This document shows, in pieces, positions 8,453 to 18,175 of a DNA stretch of 64,000 nucleotides (position 1 is its first letter; every line of letters begins with the position of its first letter). Source of the stretch: Halobacterium noricense (GTDB lineage Archaea; Halobacteriota; Halobacteria; Halobacteriales; Halobacteriaceae); contig NZ_CP089468.1 in assembly GCF_021233435.1 (NCBI RefSeq), positions 1,488,001 through 1,552,000 on the forward strand, read 5' to 3'. The notes beneath the pieces are model-generated. The model ran no database searches. It was not told where the DNA came from and worked only from the letters and a program-made list of their open reading frames with translations. The position numbers and the translations under genes were made by a program.

Positions 8453-10660
8453 CTACTGCTTCATCACGGCTGGGTCCTCTTCGGCCCCTTCGAGGGGGTC
8501 GCTCTCCCAGTACTCGTGGTCGGGGTCCTCGCGGAAGCACGCCGCCTTCCCGTCACCGCCGTCGATGTCGTTCAACGGGGGCTTCTCCTGGCGGCACGCC
8601 TCGCGGGCGACCGGACACCGCGTGTGGAACCGGCAGCCCGACGGCGGGTCGACCGGGTCCGGAACGTCCACTTCACGCAGCGGCGGCCCCGACTCGTCCA
8701 TCTCTTCGAGGTCGAGGTTCGGCGTCGCCCACCGTAGCACCTCCGTGTAGGGGTGGCGTGGGTCGTGAATGAGCCGCTCGGCGGACGCAATCTCGACGAC
8801 CTCGCCGAGGTACATCACTGCAATACGGCCGTCGCCGTGCTCGGCGAAGTACCGCGCGTTCGAGAGGTCGTGGGAGATGAACAGGAACGACGTCTCGAAC
8901 TCCTCCTGGAGTTCGAGCATGAGGTCCATAATCTCGATGCGCAGCGAGACGTCGACCGCGCTGATGGCCTCGTCGGCGAGAATCGCCTCCGGATTCATCA
9001 GCAGTGCACGCGCCAACGCGACGCGCTGTTTCTCCCCGCCGGAGAGCTGGTGTGGGTACCCGTCGAGGAAGTCGTCGGCCGGCGACATCCCCACGCGCTC
9101 CAGCAGCGAGCGCATACGTGCGCGCCGCTCCGTGCGGTCGCTGTCCGGGTGCGTGTGCCGGAGCGCCTCCGAGAGGATGTTGACGACGCGCTCGTTCGGG
9201 TTGAGCGCGCTGCCCGGGTCCTGGTGGATAATTTGGAGGGCTTGGCGAATCTCCTGGTAGTCGATGTCGCCGCCCCCGCGCTTGGCCTCCCAGATGTCCT
9301 GGCCGCGGAACTCGATGGAGCCGCCGGTCGGCTCCTGGAGGCCGATCATCGTCTTTCCGAGCGTCGTCTTCCCGCAGCCGCTCTCCCCGAGCAGGCAGAC
9401 GAGGTCCTGTTCGTCGATGTCCAGCGAGACGCCGTCGACGGCGCGCACCGTCTGGGAGTCGCTGAAGAACTGCTCGACGAGGCCCTGCTCCTCCTCGAAG
9501 TGGACTTCGACGTCGTTCAGCGAGAGCAGCGGCTCCTCGTCGCTGGCAGTAGCGACTTCGACGGGTTCGCTGTCACCGGTGGTCTCGACGGCTTCGGGGT
9601 CGACGCTGTCCTCCCCGAAGTTGAGGGGTATCTCCTCGCGGGCTTCCGCCCAGTGGTGGCACGCCGACCGGTGCTCGTTGCCGTCGTGGGAGACCAGCGG
9701 CGGGTCGTCCGTCCGGCACTCCGCGGTCGCGAGGTCACACCGCGGGTGGAACCGACACCCCGACGGAACGTTCACCGGTGCCGGACCTTCGCCCTCGATG
9801 GGCTGCATCTCCGACAACGGCGCGTCCAGGTTGGGTGTCGCGTTCAACAGCTTTCTCGTGTACGGGTGCGCGGAGTTCTGGATGATGTCGTCGCGCGGCC
9901 CGATTTCCGCGAACTGGAACGCGTAGATGATGGCCATGCGGTCGGCCAGCGACGCGACCAGCGGGAGGTCGTGCGTGATGAAGACGATGGTGAGGTCGTA
10001 CTCCTCCTGGAGTTCCTCGAGCAGCGAGAGAATCGAGCGCTGCATCAGCAAGTCCAGCGCCGCGGTCGGCTCGTCCATCACCAACACCTCCGGGTCGAGC
10101 ACCATGCTCAACGCGATGAGCGCGCGCTGCTGCATCCCTCCGGAGAGTTCGTGGGGGTAGGCGTCGAGTACGCGCTCGGGTTCGAGGTAGAGGTTCTCGA
10201 GGAGTTCGCGTGCGAACTCCAAGCCTTCCGAGACGTTCTTGTCGTGTGCTTTCAGCGTCTCCTCGAAATGCGCGCCGACTTTCATCGTCGGGTTGAACGA
10301 ACTCATCGCACCCTGGAACACCATCGACACTTCCTCCCAGCGGAACTGCCGGAGTTCCTCGTCGCTCAACTCGAGGATGTCGATGGTCTCCCCGTCGTCG
10401 CGGTGGTAGTGAATCTTCCCGCTGAGCACGCCGGGGTCCGGGATGGCGTCCAGCAGCGCGGACGCGAACATCGACTTCCCGCTGCCACTCTCCCCGACGA
10501 TGCCCAGCACCTCGTGTCGCTCGATGCTGACGTTGGCGTCGTCGAGGACGTACGTGTGTCCGTCGTTGAATGTGACGTTCGTGTCTTCGACTTCGATAAT
10601 CGGGTCCCCGACGGAGTGGTCCATCGCGGGCGTCCGAGTTTGGTTGTGTTCAGTACTCAT
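8453..10660 (-). CDS. Double ATPase of a dipeptide/oligopeptide-type ABC importer (DppD-DppF fusion)
   Basis: A 735-residue protein with two complete ABC ATPase domains of the Dpp/Opp type. Domain 1 (about 20-320) has Walker A GESGSGKS, signature LSGGMQQR and Walker B VLVMDEPTAAL; domain 2 (about 375-700) has GESGCGKTT, LSGGEKQR and ILADEAISAVD. Each ends in an oligopeptide-transporter C-terminal region with a CRFHxRC Cys-rich motif (CRFHPRCDLATAEC and CRFHTRCPVAREAC), which in this family often binds an iron-sulfur cluster. Both are joined by a roughly 50-residue acidic linker. The start directly follows the permease stop (no gap). Given the locus, the cargo is probably xylo-oligosaccharides or aldouronic acids, not peptides; this is an inference. 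Confidence 0.9.
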   Translation of the reverse strand: MSTEHNQTRTPAMDHSVGDPIIEVEDTNVTFNDGHTYVLDDANVSIERHEVLGIVGESGSGKSMFASALLDAIPDPGVLSGKIHYHRDDGETIDILELSDEELRQFRWEEVSMVFQGAMSSFNPTMKVGAHFEETLKAHDKNVSEGLEFARELLENLYLEPERVLDAYPHELSGGMQQRALIALSMVLDPEVLVMDEPTAALDLLMQRSILSLLEELQEEYDLTIVFITHDLPLVASLADRMAIIYAFQFAEIGPRDDIIQNSAHPYTRKLLNATPNLDAPLSEMQPIEGEGPAPVNVPSGCRFHPRCDLATAECRTDDPPLVSHDGNEHRSACHHWAEAREEIPLNFGEDSVDPEAVETTGDSEPVEVATASDEEPLLSLNDVEVHFEEEQGLVEQFFSDSQTVRAVDGVSLDIDEQDLVCLLGESGCGKTTLGKTMIGLQEPTGGSIEFRGQDIWEAKRGGGDIDYQEIRQALQIIHQDPGSALNPNERVVNILSEALRHTHPDSDRTERRARMRSLLERVGMSPADDFLDGYPHQLSGGEKQRVALARALLMNPEAILADEAISAVDVSLRIEIMDLMLELQEEFETSFLFISHDLSNARYFAEHGDGRIAVMYLGEVVEIASAERLIHDPRHPYTEVLRWATPNLDLEEMDESGPPLREVDVPDPVDPPSGCRFHTRCPVAREACRQEKPPLNDIDGGDGKAACFREDPDHEYWESDPLEGAEEDPAVMKQ

Positions 10661-11686
10661 TTACATCAGCCCCGTCGTCGTCTCGTCGTCCGTTTCTTCG
10701 ACCGATTCGGACTCCCCGGAGAAGCGGGTGCGCACCCGGGGGTTGAAGATTCGGTCCATCCCCTGACTCAGGAGGATGAGTCCGAACGCCAGCCCGACGA
10801 TGGCGACAATCGGGACGAGCAGCCAGTGGAGCGCCTGCATCGTGAACAGGCCACCTTGACTGTACGCGTTGTTTAATGTGACGCCCCAGTTCTGCCCGCT
10901 GTACGGCAACACGCCGATGAAGTAGAGCCCGACGGACGCGAAGATGGTGTAGCGGGCGGCGAGCACGAAGTTCACCATCACGTACGGCATGATGTTCGGG
11001 AGGACGTCCTTGCGGATAATCCGCAGCGTCCCGGTCCCCATCGTGCGCGACGCTTCGACGTAGCTCTCCTCGCGTATGGACAGCACCTGCGAGCGTATGG
11101 AGCGGCCGAGGCCGGCCCAGTAGTTGATGGTGAGGATGACGCCGAGCAACAGCGGGTTCTCCGGGCTGAGCGTAATCGCGAGCACGATGACCAGCGGCAG
11201 CCCCGGAACCGCCATGAAGAAGTCCGAGATGGACGTGATGACGGTGTCGACGCGGCCGCCCTTGTATCCCGAGATGGTGCCGACGAAGACGGCGAGACTG
11301 GTCGCCCAGACGCCGCCCGCCAGCACCATCAGCAGGATGAACGGCGTCGAGTCGATAATGAGCGCCAGCAGGTCGACGCCGGACTGGGTCGTCCCCAGCG
11401 GGTACTTCAGCGACTGGAACGGCGCGAGCAGCCGCTCGGTGGACTGGTTCGGACTGGCGTCCCGCCAGAGCCCGAAGACGTCGACCAGCGCCATGGCCAC
11501 GTAGGCGCTCAGGATGACGATGCCGGCGCGCGTGCGGTTGTCCGACCACGCGACGAGCGCGGGTTCTCGAACCGACCGACGGTAGAACTCCGCCAGACGG
11601 TCGCGAGTGCTCACTTCCTCCTCCGACGCGGCCGAGCGCCAGTCGAGGTCGTCCGACGAGGCGTTGGCGTCCGCGTCAGTAGGCAT
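10661..11686 (-). CDS. ABC-transporter permease, DppC-like
   Basis: A 341-residue inner-membrane permease of the DppC/OppC type. A cytoplasmic N-terminus of about 60 residues is followed by six or so hydrophobic helices and the EAA-type loop in EASRTMGTGTLRIIRKDVLPN, which contacts the ATPase. The ATG at 11686 (MPTDADANAS) is preferred over a GTG at 11695. It overlaps the end of the DppB-like gene by 11 bases, which indicates translational coupling within one operon: binding protein, DppB, DppC, fused ATPase. Confidence 0.9.
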   Translation of the reverse strand: MPTDADANASSDDLDWRSAASEEEVSTRDRLAEFYRRSVREPALVAWSDNRTRAGIVILSAYVAMALVDVFGLWRDASPNQSTERLLAPFQSLKYPLGTTQSGVDLLALIIDSTPFILLMVLAGGVWATSLAVFVGTISGYKGGRVDTVITSISDFFMAVPGLPLVIVLAITLSPENPLLLGVILTINYWAGLGRSIRSQVLSIREESYVEASRTMGTGTLRIIRKDVLPNIMPYVMVNFVLAARYTIFASVGLYFIGVLPYSGQNWGVTLNNAYSQGGLFTMQALHWLLVPIVAIVGLAFGLILLSQGMDRIFNPRVRTRFSGESESVEETDDETTTGLM

Positions 11687-12674
11687 TCGAATCACCCGCG
11701 CTGATGCGTGGGTCGATGAGCCCGTACGTCAGGTCGGCGATGTAGACGGCGACGACGAGTGTCACTGTAATCACGAGGAAACACCCCATCATGAGGGGGT
11801 AGTCGTTGGCGTTGACGGCCTGAATCAGGTAGTAGCCGAGCCCCGGATACGAGAAAATCTCCTCGAGGACGACGGTGCCCCCGAGCCGGAAGCCGACCTG
11901 CAGGAGCAGTCCCGTGTACATCGGGAGAATCGCGTTCTTCGCGACGTAGCTGGTCGCGATGCGGTTGTCCGAGAGGCCGCGTAGCCGCGCGACCTCGACG
12001 AACTCCTCGCCGAGCACCTGGATGCTGTTGCCGCGCATGTTGAGTGCTGTCGACCCGATGCCGCCGATAGTGAACGCCGCTATCGGGAGCGCTCCGTGGT
12101 AGAGGACACTCTTGAGGTACGCGACGGTGAAGCCCGCCTCAATACTGCGCGCGGATGCGTTCCCGGTCGGTAACCAGCCCCACTGGAACGCCAGGAAGAA
12201 CAGCCCCAGCACTGCGAAGATGTAGTACGGGACCGACATCAGGAAGATGGACCCGCCGGAGGCGAACTGGTCGAACCGGGACCCCTCGTAGTACGCCTGG
12301 AGCGCGCCGATGAGCACGCCGATGACGAACATCAGAATCGTGGACGTCACCACGAGGAAGACGGTCCACGGGAGCGCACGTGCGAGCACGTCTATCACGG
12401 GCTTGCCCAGTGAGATGGACTGTCCGAGATCCAACTGGACGACGCCGATGATGTAGTCGATGTACTGTTGCCAGAGCGGTGCGTCCGGTCTGATGTTCTG
12501 CAGCACCTCGATGCGCGCGTTGACCTGTTCAGCCGGGACCCCGCGCTGGAGGAGTTGTATTCGAAGCTGCGTGAACGGTCCGCCGGGAAGCAGTCGAATC
12601 AGCCCGAACGTGAGCGTCGCTACTGCAAGTATCGTCGCGGGGATGCGGAGCGTCCGTCTGAGGTAGTAGTTCAT
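11676..12674 (-). CDS. ABC-transporter permease, DppB-like
   Basis: A 332-residue permease of the DppB/OppB type: first helix at about residues 9-30, a long external segment with the family sequence GQSISLGKPV, then five helices and the coupling loop EVARLRGLSDNRIATSYVAKN near 235-255. The ATG at 12674 follows the binding-protein gene by 35 bases on the same strand. It pairs with the DppC-like permease to form the channel of the importer. Confidence 0.9.
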   Translation of the reverse strand: MNYYLRRTLRIPATILAVATLTFGLIRLLPGGPFTQLRIQLLQRGVPAEQVNARIEVLQNIRPDAPLWQQYIDYIIGVVQLDLGQSISLGKPVIDVLARALPWTVFLVVTSTILMFVIGVLIGALQAYYEGSRFDQFASGGSIFLMSVPYYIFAVLGLFFLAFQWGWLPTGNASARSIEAGFTVAYLKSVLYHGALPIAAFTIGGIGSTALNMRGNSIQVLGEEFVEVARLRGLSDNRIATSYVAKNAILPMYTGLLLQVGFRLGGTVVLEEIFSYPGLGYYLIQAVNANDYPLMMGCFLVITVTLVVAVYIADLTYGLIDPRISAGDSNAY

Positions 12675-12709
12675 GTTGATAAATGTTGGAAAGGGAACTA
12701 TCGCCTAGC

Positions 12710-14509
12710 TCAGCCGTTGTACTGGAGGTCGCCCTCGTGGACCCACCAGAACTGCGGCCACTTCACCTTCCGATTCGGATTGTCCTCGCTGGCGACCGTC
12801 CACTCGTCGTCGGTCGTCCACGACTGCTCGTACTTCGAGACCAGTCCCAGGAACGGCAACTCGATGTGGTTGTGCCACGCCGCCCGCTGGACGTACTCAC
12901 GGGCAGATTCGTCGTCGGGCTGTTGGGCGATCTGCTCGACCTCGTCCAGCGGCGTAATCGTCATTTCGCCGCCGTCGGGCCCCGGAATCGTCTGCTCAGT
13001 CTGGGCTGGTTCGCGGTAGTTGTGACCGCCGCCGATCTCCGACTCCCAGAGCTGGTAGTACAGCGGGAAGTACGGGAACGACGACCGCGACCCGCCCGGC
13101 AGCCAGTACAGCGACCCCATCGCGAAGTTGCTGTCCGAGTACTGACTGAACCAGTCGTTCGTGGGGAGGGTGCTAATCGAGAAGTCGAAGCCGAAGTCGT
13201 TGAGCTGACTGACCACCGTCTGCGTCATCGTCGTCCAGTCAGTCCAGCCGGCCGGCGAGAAGTAGTCGCCGCCGATGGTGTTGCCGCTGTCGTCTTTCCA
13301 CGTCCCGCCCTGCTTGGAGTAGCCGGCGTCTTCGAGGAGCTGAGTGGCTTCCTCCGTGTTCTGGGACTCGGGGCCGTACGTTTCGAAGGAGTCCTGCATG
13401 TCGTCCAGCCAGTACTCCTGGTCTTTCGGCGCGATACCACACGGGGTATTGGTCACGAACTTCGAGCGCGGACCCGCGTTCTCGACGAGTGATTGGCGGT
13501 TGATGACGTGGGCGACGGCCTGGCGAACGTTCCGTTTGCCGAAGTGCTCGTCGTTGTGGTTGAAGACGATGCCGTACCCCCATTTGGCCGGAATGTTGAC
13601 CTGCTCGACGTGGTCGGGGAACTGGTCGACGATTTCCGGCGGGCAGAAGAGGCTCGGAGAGCCGTCTACGTGATCGGCGGACATCAGCGCCTGCTGCTGG
13701 GCCGTGTTCCCGCCGAAGCTCTCGATCATGAAGCGATCGAAGTTGACGCTGTCGGCGTTGTAGAACTCCGAGTTGCGTTCGAATTCGAATGCCTGCCGGT
13801 CCTTGTTGACGAACGACCACATCCCGCTGGCAACCGGGTCCTCCCACGCCCACCGCAGGAACTCGGAGGCATCCTTGTCGAGGAACTGCTCGTGGGTTTC
13901 GGCCTTCGTGTCCACGAGGAAGTTCGTCAGCTCGAACTTGAGAATCCGCGAATTGGTCGGCCCGGAGAGCATGAGCCGCGCGGTCTTGTCGTCGACGATT
14001 TCGTAGTCGTCGAGATATCCCCACAGCGAACTTCCCGTCTTCTCCGCGAGCTGGAGCTGCACGTCGAGGTCCTCGGTAGTCCACTCGTCGCCGTTGTCCC
14101 ACGCCAGGTCGTCGCGGAACGTCAGCGTGACCTCCTGCCCATCGATCGTCAGGTCGCTGAGCGCGCCGAGAATGAACTCGTTGGTGGTGAACGAGTACTT
14201 CATGAACGGCGCGAACACCGAGCGGCCCGCCGGCCACCGGTAGTTCTGAATCCCCGACGTGTTGAAGTGCAGGTCGGCCGGATTGCCGGTGTAGGCGTTG
14301 GTGTACGTGGCCTCGTGGACCGTGTCACCGCTCCCGGTCGTTCCGGACGTCCCGGGACTTCCGGAGTCCTCAGTGGTTGAATTGGAGCCGCTGTCACCGC
14401 CGCTGCTACACCCGGCTAGCGCCGCGAGCCCGGACGCCCCGGCCACGGATAGTATTTTTCGGCGGCTAACTGCGTGGTCGTATCTGTCGCTCCCATCGTC
14501 GGCTGACAT
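12710..14509 (-). CDS. Tat-exported lipoprotein, family 5 solute-binding protein
   Basis: A 599-residue extracellular binding protein of the dipeptide/oligopeptide (SBP_bac_5) class. The N-terminus has SRRKILSVAGASGLAALAGC, that is a twin-arginine motif and a lipobox with the lipidated Cys near residue 34, then a Ser/Gly/Thr-rich linker typical of haloarchaeal surface lipoproteins. The mature part has the class marks RWPAGRSVFAPF and GYGIVFNHNDEHFGKRNVRQAVAHVI. It is the first gene of the importer operon and is divergent from the GH67 gene; an ATATTTATG box lies about 35 bases upstream. The likely ligand is an oligosaccharide from xylan; family 5 proteins bind both peptides and sugars. Confidence 0.9.
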   Translation of the reverse strand: MSADDGSDRYDHAVSRRKILSVAGASGLAALAGCSSGGDSGSNSTTEDSGSPGTSGTTGSGDTVHEATYTNAYTGNPADLHFNTSGIQNYRWPAGRSVFAPFMKYSFTTNEFILGALSDLTIDGQEVTLTFRDDLAWDNGDEWTTEDLDVQLQLAEKTGSSLWGYLDDYEIVDDKTARLMLSGPTNSRILKFELTNFLVDTKAETHEQFLDKDASEFLRWAWEDPVASGMWSFVNKDRQAFEFERNSEFYNADSVNFDRFMIESFGGNTAQQQALMSADHVDGSPSLFCPPEIVDQFPDHVEQVNIPAKWGYGIVFNHNDEHFGKRNVRQAVAHVINRQSLVENAGPRSKFVTNTPCGIAPKDQEYWLDDMQDSFETYGPESQNTEEATQLLEDAGYSKQGGTWKDDSGNTIGGDYFSPAGWTDWTTMTQTVVSQLNDFGFDFSISTLPTNDWFSQYSDSNFAMGSLYWLPGGSRSSFPYFPLYYQLWESEIGGGHNYREPAQTEQTIPGPDGGEMTITPLDEVEQIAQQPDDESAREYVQRAAWHNHIELPFLGLVSKYEQSWTTDDEWTVASEDNPNRKVKWPQFWWVHEGDLQYNG

Positions 14510-14680
14510 AGCGTAGCATCAATTACCGTAATAGGTCATAAATATTGGGGAGAATAGCGTCGTCGTCCTCACGACCCGTTGGACGAACACCCGGAACGAC
14601 TGCGCTTGCAGTACCCGCGTATTACAGGGACATATGTCTACCGCCGAACCGCTGGTGAACCGCTGGCACGACCACTACCA

Positions 14681-14686
14681 TTTTAC
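14681..14686 (+). promoter_or_regulatory. TATA-like box of the GH67 gene
   Basis: TTTTAC lies 31-36 bases before the ATG at 14717. The same hexamer stands at 18176-18181 before xacD, and TTTTAA precedes xacE. This supports 14717 as start and a short or absent leader. Confidence 0.45.
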
Positions 14687-14716
14687 CGGCTGCCGCCGAC
14701 CGTCCGAGCGACACCG

Positions 14717-16786
14717 ATGAATCAGTACGACGACTGCTGGCTCCGATACGAGCGCGTCGCCGACGACGACCGACGCGCCGCGTATCGACAGCGGTGCAGC
14801 CACGCGTACGTCGCCGAAAAGTCGCCCGAGTGTAACGCGGTCAGGGACGAACTCCGCCGCGCGCTCCCGGACCTCCTCGGGCGAGACCCCCACCTCTGGC
14901 AGCACCCGCCCGAGACCACCGACGGCTTCCTCGCAATCGGCACGCCCGACGACATGGCGATGGTTGCCGACACCGTCTCCCGCAACGAGGTCGAATCGCT
15001 CACCGACGGCGGCTATCTGCTGCGCTCGGTCACGTGGAACGACGCGGACTGCCTCGTCGTCACCGCGCCGACCGACCGCGGCCTCGTCTACGGGACGTTC
15101 CACCTCCTGCGCCTGCTGAGCACGCGCGAGCCAATCGACGACCTCGACGTCCGCGAGGAGCCCGCCCACGAACACCGCCTGCTGAACCAGTGGGACACAC
15201 CCTTCCACCGCTCCGTCGAGCGCGGGTACGGCGGCGAATCCATCTTCGATTGGGAGCGCCTGCCCGACCTCCGTGAACGCTACGAGGACTACGCGCGCCT
15301 GCTGGCGTCCGTCGGCGTCAACGGCATCGTCCTCAACAACGTCAACACGACGAAGCCCCCGCGGGAGAGCGCGAACGAAGCGTTCGACGCCTTCGAGGGC
15401 TGGCAACTGCTCGAATCCGGCCGACTCGAAGACCTCACGGGACTCGCGTCGACGTTCCGGCGGTACGGCATCCGGACGTACCTCTCGGTGAACTTCGCGG
15501 CGCCGATGCTCGTCGGCGACCTCGACACTGCCGACCCGCTCGACGAGGACGTCCGCGAGTGGTGGCGACAGAAGGCCGACGAAGTGTACGACCTGATTCC
15601 GGACTTCGGCGGCTTCCTCGTCAAAGCGGACTCGGAGGGTCAGGCTGGCCCCTACGACTACGACCGCAACCACGTCGACGGCGCGAACGCCATCGCGCAG
15701 GCACTGGAACCCCACGGTGGCCGCGTCTGGTGGCGGGCGTTCGTCTACGGCACCCACGAGGACCGCGCGGTGCAGGCCTACGACACGTTCGAGCCGCTGG
15801 ACGGCGAGTTCGCGGACAACGTCACCGTCCAGGTGAAGAACGGCCCCATCGACTTCCAGCCCCGCGAGCCGGTGTCGACGCTGTTCGGCGCGATGCCCGA
15901 GACCGACCTCGGCCTCGAACTCCAGATTACCCAGGAGTACACCGGCCAGGGCGTCCACGCGACCTACCACCTCCCGATGTGGGCGGAGGTCTTCGACTTC
16001 GACACGCACGCGGACGGCCCGGGGACGCCCGTGAGCGACCTGTTCCGCGAGAGCGGCGAGGGCGTCGTCGGCGTCGGGAACGTCGGCGAGGACTACAACT
16101 GGACGGGACACTATCTCGCACAGGCGAACCTGTACGCGTTCGGGCGCGTCGCGTGGAATCCCGAGGCTGACACGGACGCGGTGACCGAGGAGTGGGTGCG
16201 ACAGACGTTCGGTGCCGACGAGGCAGTCATCGAAACCGTCGCCGACATCCTGCACGACTCCTGGGAGGCCTGCATCGACTACGAGACTGGCGGCCTCGGC
16301 CTGATGCACATGATGCACAACGGCGAGGAGTACCTCGAAAACCACTACTACCCATCGCCGGGAGAATGGCCGGGCTACCACGGTGCCACCGAGGACGGCA
16401 TCGGCGTCGACCGCACCGAGAGCGGGAGCGGGTACACAGAACAGTACCGCGACCCGGTCGCCGAGCGGTTCGCGTCCGTCGAGGACTGCCCCGAGCAGTA
16501 CCTCCTGTTCTTCCACCACCTCCCGTGGGACCACGAACTCGCCGACGGGACCACCGTCGTCCAGCGCCTCTACGACAACTGCTTCGCGGGCGTCGAGGAA
16601 GCCCGTCGGCTCCGCGCGCTGTGGCAGGACCTCGAAGGCAGCGTCGACGAGCGGCGCTTCCGCCACGTCAGCGAGCGCTTCGACGAGCAGGTCGCGCAGG
16701 CCGAGCAGTGGCGGGACGTGCTCACGGAGTACTTCTACGAGTACTCGGGCATCCCCGACGAGCAGGGCCGCATCCCCGCCGAGTAG
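14717..16786 (+). CDS. Alpha-glucuronidase (GH67)
   Basis: A 689-residue enzyme that removes 4-O-methyl-glucuronate or glucuronate from the non-reducing end of xylo-oligosaccharides. The start MNQYDDCWLRYERV is chosen because upstream codons lack homology and a TTTTAC box precedes it. The GH67 catalytic set is complete: acid Glu307 in KADSEGQ, and the general-base pair Asp379 in PIDFQPREP and Glu407 in ITQEYTGQ; the D-E spacing of 28 equals that of the Cellvibrio enzyme (Asp365/Glu393). No signal peptide is visible, so it probably acts inside the cell on imported aldouronic acids. It is divergent from the importer operon, which fits this. Confidence 0.95.
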   Translation: MNQYDDCWLRYERVADDDRRAAYRQRCSHAYVAEKSPECNAVRDELRRALPDLLGRDPHLWQHPPETTDGFLAIGTPDDMAMVADTVSRNEVESLTDGGYLLRSVTWNDADCLVVTAPTDRGLVYGTFHLLRLLSTREPIDDLDVREEPAHEHRLLNQWDTPFHRSVERGYGGESIFDWERLPDLRERYEDYARLLASVGVNGIVLNNVNTTKPPRESANEAFDAFEGWQLLESGRLEDLTGLASTFRRYGIRTYLSVNFAAPMLVGDLDTADPLDEDVREWWRQKADEVYDLIPDFGGFLVKADSEGQAGPYDYDRNHVDGANAIAQALEPHGGRVWWRAFVYGTHEDRAVQAYDTFEPLDGEFADNVTVQVKNGPIDFQPREPVSTLFGAMPETDLGLELQITQEYTGQGVHATYHLPMWAEVFDFDTHADGPGTPVSDLFRESGEGVVGVGNVGEDYNWTGHYLAQANLYAFGRVAWNPEADTDAVTEEWVRQTFGADEAVIETVADILHDSWEACIDYETGGLGLMHMMHNGEEYLENHYYPSPGEWPGYHGATEDGIGVDRTESGSGYTEQYRDPVAERFASVEDCPEQYLLFFHHLPWDHELADGTTVVQRLYDNCFAGVEEARRLRALWQDLEGSVDERRFRHVSERFDEQVAQAEQWRDVLTEYFYEYSGIPDEQGRIPAE

Positions 16787-16873
16787 CGCACCGAAATCCG
16801 ACCCTCCCCGGCGGGCCGCACAGCGAGCGAGGTCACCGCTGGATTTTTGCCGTTCGTCCGCTACGCTGCCAGT

Positions 16874-17113
16874 ATGTCGAAGACATCGACGCTGCTCGAC
16901 CTCGTCTGCGCGCACCGGCCGCAGATGAAGGTCGCACTCGCCGTGCTGATCGCGTGTGGGTTACTCCTCGGACTCTCCGCGCTCGTCGTCTCACCCGGGG
17001 ACGACGCGTGGCCCATCCTCGTCATCGACGGCGTCCTCGTCGGCGGTGGCATCGTCTTCTTCGCAGGAACGTACTGGTACTGCACGAAGCGCGCGATGGA
17101 CGAGTCGGCCTAG
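16874..17113 (+). CDS. Small membrane protein with two transmembrane helices
   Basis: A 79-residue protein starting MSKTSTLLDLVCAHRPQMK, with hydrophobic helices at about residues 20-40 and 46-68 and a short polar tail. It resembles small haloarchaeal proteins of unknown function; I assign no role. The stop codon lies in the palindrome GCCTAGGC, and the convergent HEAT-repeat gene stops in the same palindrome on the other strand, so both genes overlap by four bases. Confidence 0.65.
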   Translation: MSKTSTLLDLVCAHRPQMKVALAVLIACGLLLGLSALVVSPGDDAWPILVIDGVLVGGGIVFFAGTYWYCTKRAMDESA

Positions 17114-18015
17114 GCGTCGGTGAGGAAGTCCGCCGTCTCGGCTGCGAGCTCCTGGACGTCCTCGTTTTCGTCTGTGTCTGCAAGCGTGCGGAGTTTCGGC
17201 ACGGCGCTCACGTCGCCGAGACGGCCAATCGCACCGATTGCTCGTGCACGCACGGAGGGATTGTCGTGGTCGAGACAGTCCCGCAACTGGTCGCTGACGG
17301 GCGCGACAGCCGTCTGGTCCGCGACGGCCACCTCTCCGAGTGCGTCGATGGCGGGACTGACGACACTCGCGTCGACGTCGTCCAGCAGCGCCGCGAGCGC
17401 TTCGACCGCGTCGAGCGCCGACCCCGGCGTTTCCTCCGTGACGGCGACGACGACGTTGACGAGCGTCTGGCGCGCGGAGACCCGACGTTCGCGCTCCTCG
17501 CGCTCGTGTTCGGCAATCGTCTCCCGGGTCCCGGGGTGGTCGACGAACTCGCTGACGTCCGTCGGTTCGTCGGCGGGTTCGGTAGCGTGAACGCCCTCGG
17601 CGATAGCTCGCGCGTGCGGGGCGACGAGGTCGGGGCGTTCGACGACGAGCTTGCCGAGAACCATCGCAGCGGTCAACTGGACGTCGACGATGGTGCTGCC
17701 GGTGGCGGCGACGAGTGCGTCGAGACGGCCGTCGAGCGCTTCCGGGTCGGCGGTCGCGACGGCGTCGAGCACTGAGATGGCGCTCAACCCAATCGCGGCG
17801 TTGCTGTCGTCGGGCAGCGCCGCGATATTGTCGAGCAACGGACGCACGGCGTCGACGTCGTCCTCGGCGAGCGATTCGCAGACGTCGATGCCGCGCTGGC
17901 GGACCAGCGGGCTCGTAGAGTCCAGCGCCGCCCGCACCTCCGTGATATCGACGTCGCCGGCCGAGACCGAGCCGGGTTCGACTCCGTCGAGCGGGTCTGT
18001 CGAGTTCGTAGCCAT
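17110..18015 (-). CDS. HEAT/PBS-lyase-type repeat protein
   Basis: A 301-residue, very acidic, all-helical protein starting MATNSTDPLDGVEPG at 18015. It contains several helix-turn-helix repeats of the HEAT type, for example LDSTSPLVRQRGIDVCESLAED, LDHDNPSVRARAIGAIGRLGD and its C-terminal neighbour. Such proteins are protein-protein interaction scaffolds; a link with sugar metabolism is not evident. It is convergent with the small membrane protein. An ATG at 18060 exists upstream, but its extra residues have no repeat character. Confidence 0.8.
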   Translation of the reverse strand: MATNSTDPLDGVEPGSVSAGDVDITEVRAALDSTSPLVRQRGIDVCESLAEDDVDAVRPLLDNIAALPDDSNAAIGLSAISVLDAVATADPEALDGRLDALVAATGSTIVDVQLTAAMVLGKLVVERPDLVAPHARAIAEGVHATEPADEPTDVSEFVDHPGTRETIAEHEREERERRVSARQTLVNVVVAVTEETPGSALDAVEALAALLDDVDASVVSPAIDALGEVAVADQTAVAPVSDQLRDCLDHDNPSVRARAIGAIGRLGDVSAVPKLRTLADTDENEDVQELAAETADFLTDA

Positions 18016-18175
18016 GGACGTACGATGTGTGTCGCGGTGTAAATACGTGCGGGTCGCCACCGTAATTCACCAGCAGAGCCGCGTCAGCCGCGACGAGCGG
18101 GTCGTTGGCTACGACGACCGAGTGCCCGGAATCGCAGGGTATGGGATGGGGTGGGACCCAGTAGCACATCCAAAG

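Noticed and set aside
8753-10876. Long open frame opposite to the double ATPase gene (707 codons)
   Set aside because: Antisense by-product of GC-rich codon use; no domains, whereas the minus strand encodes two complete ABC ATPases.
14675-16915. Long open frame on the strand opposite to the GH67 gene (746 codons)
   Set aside because: It is a mirror of a GC-rich gene: the GH67 strand has all catalytic motifs, and the antisense product has no recognisable domain and a Val/Arg-rich composition unlike haloarchaeal proteins.
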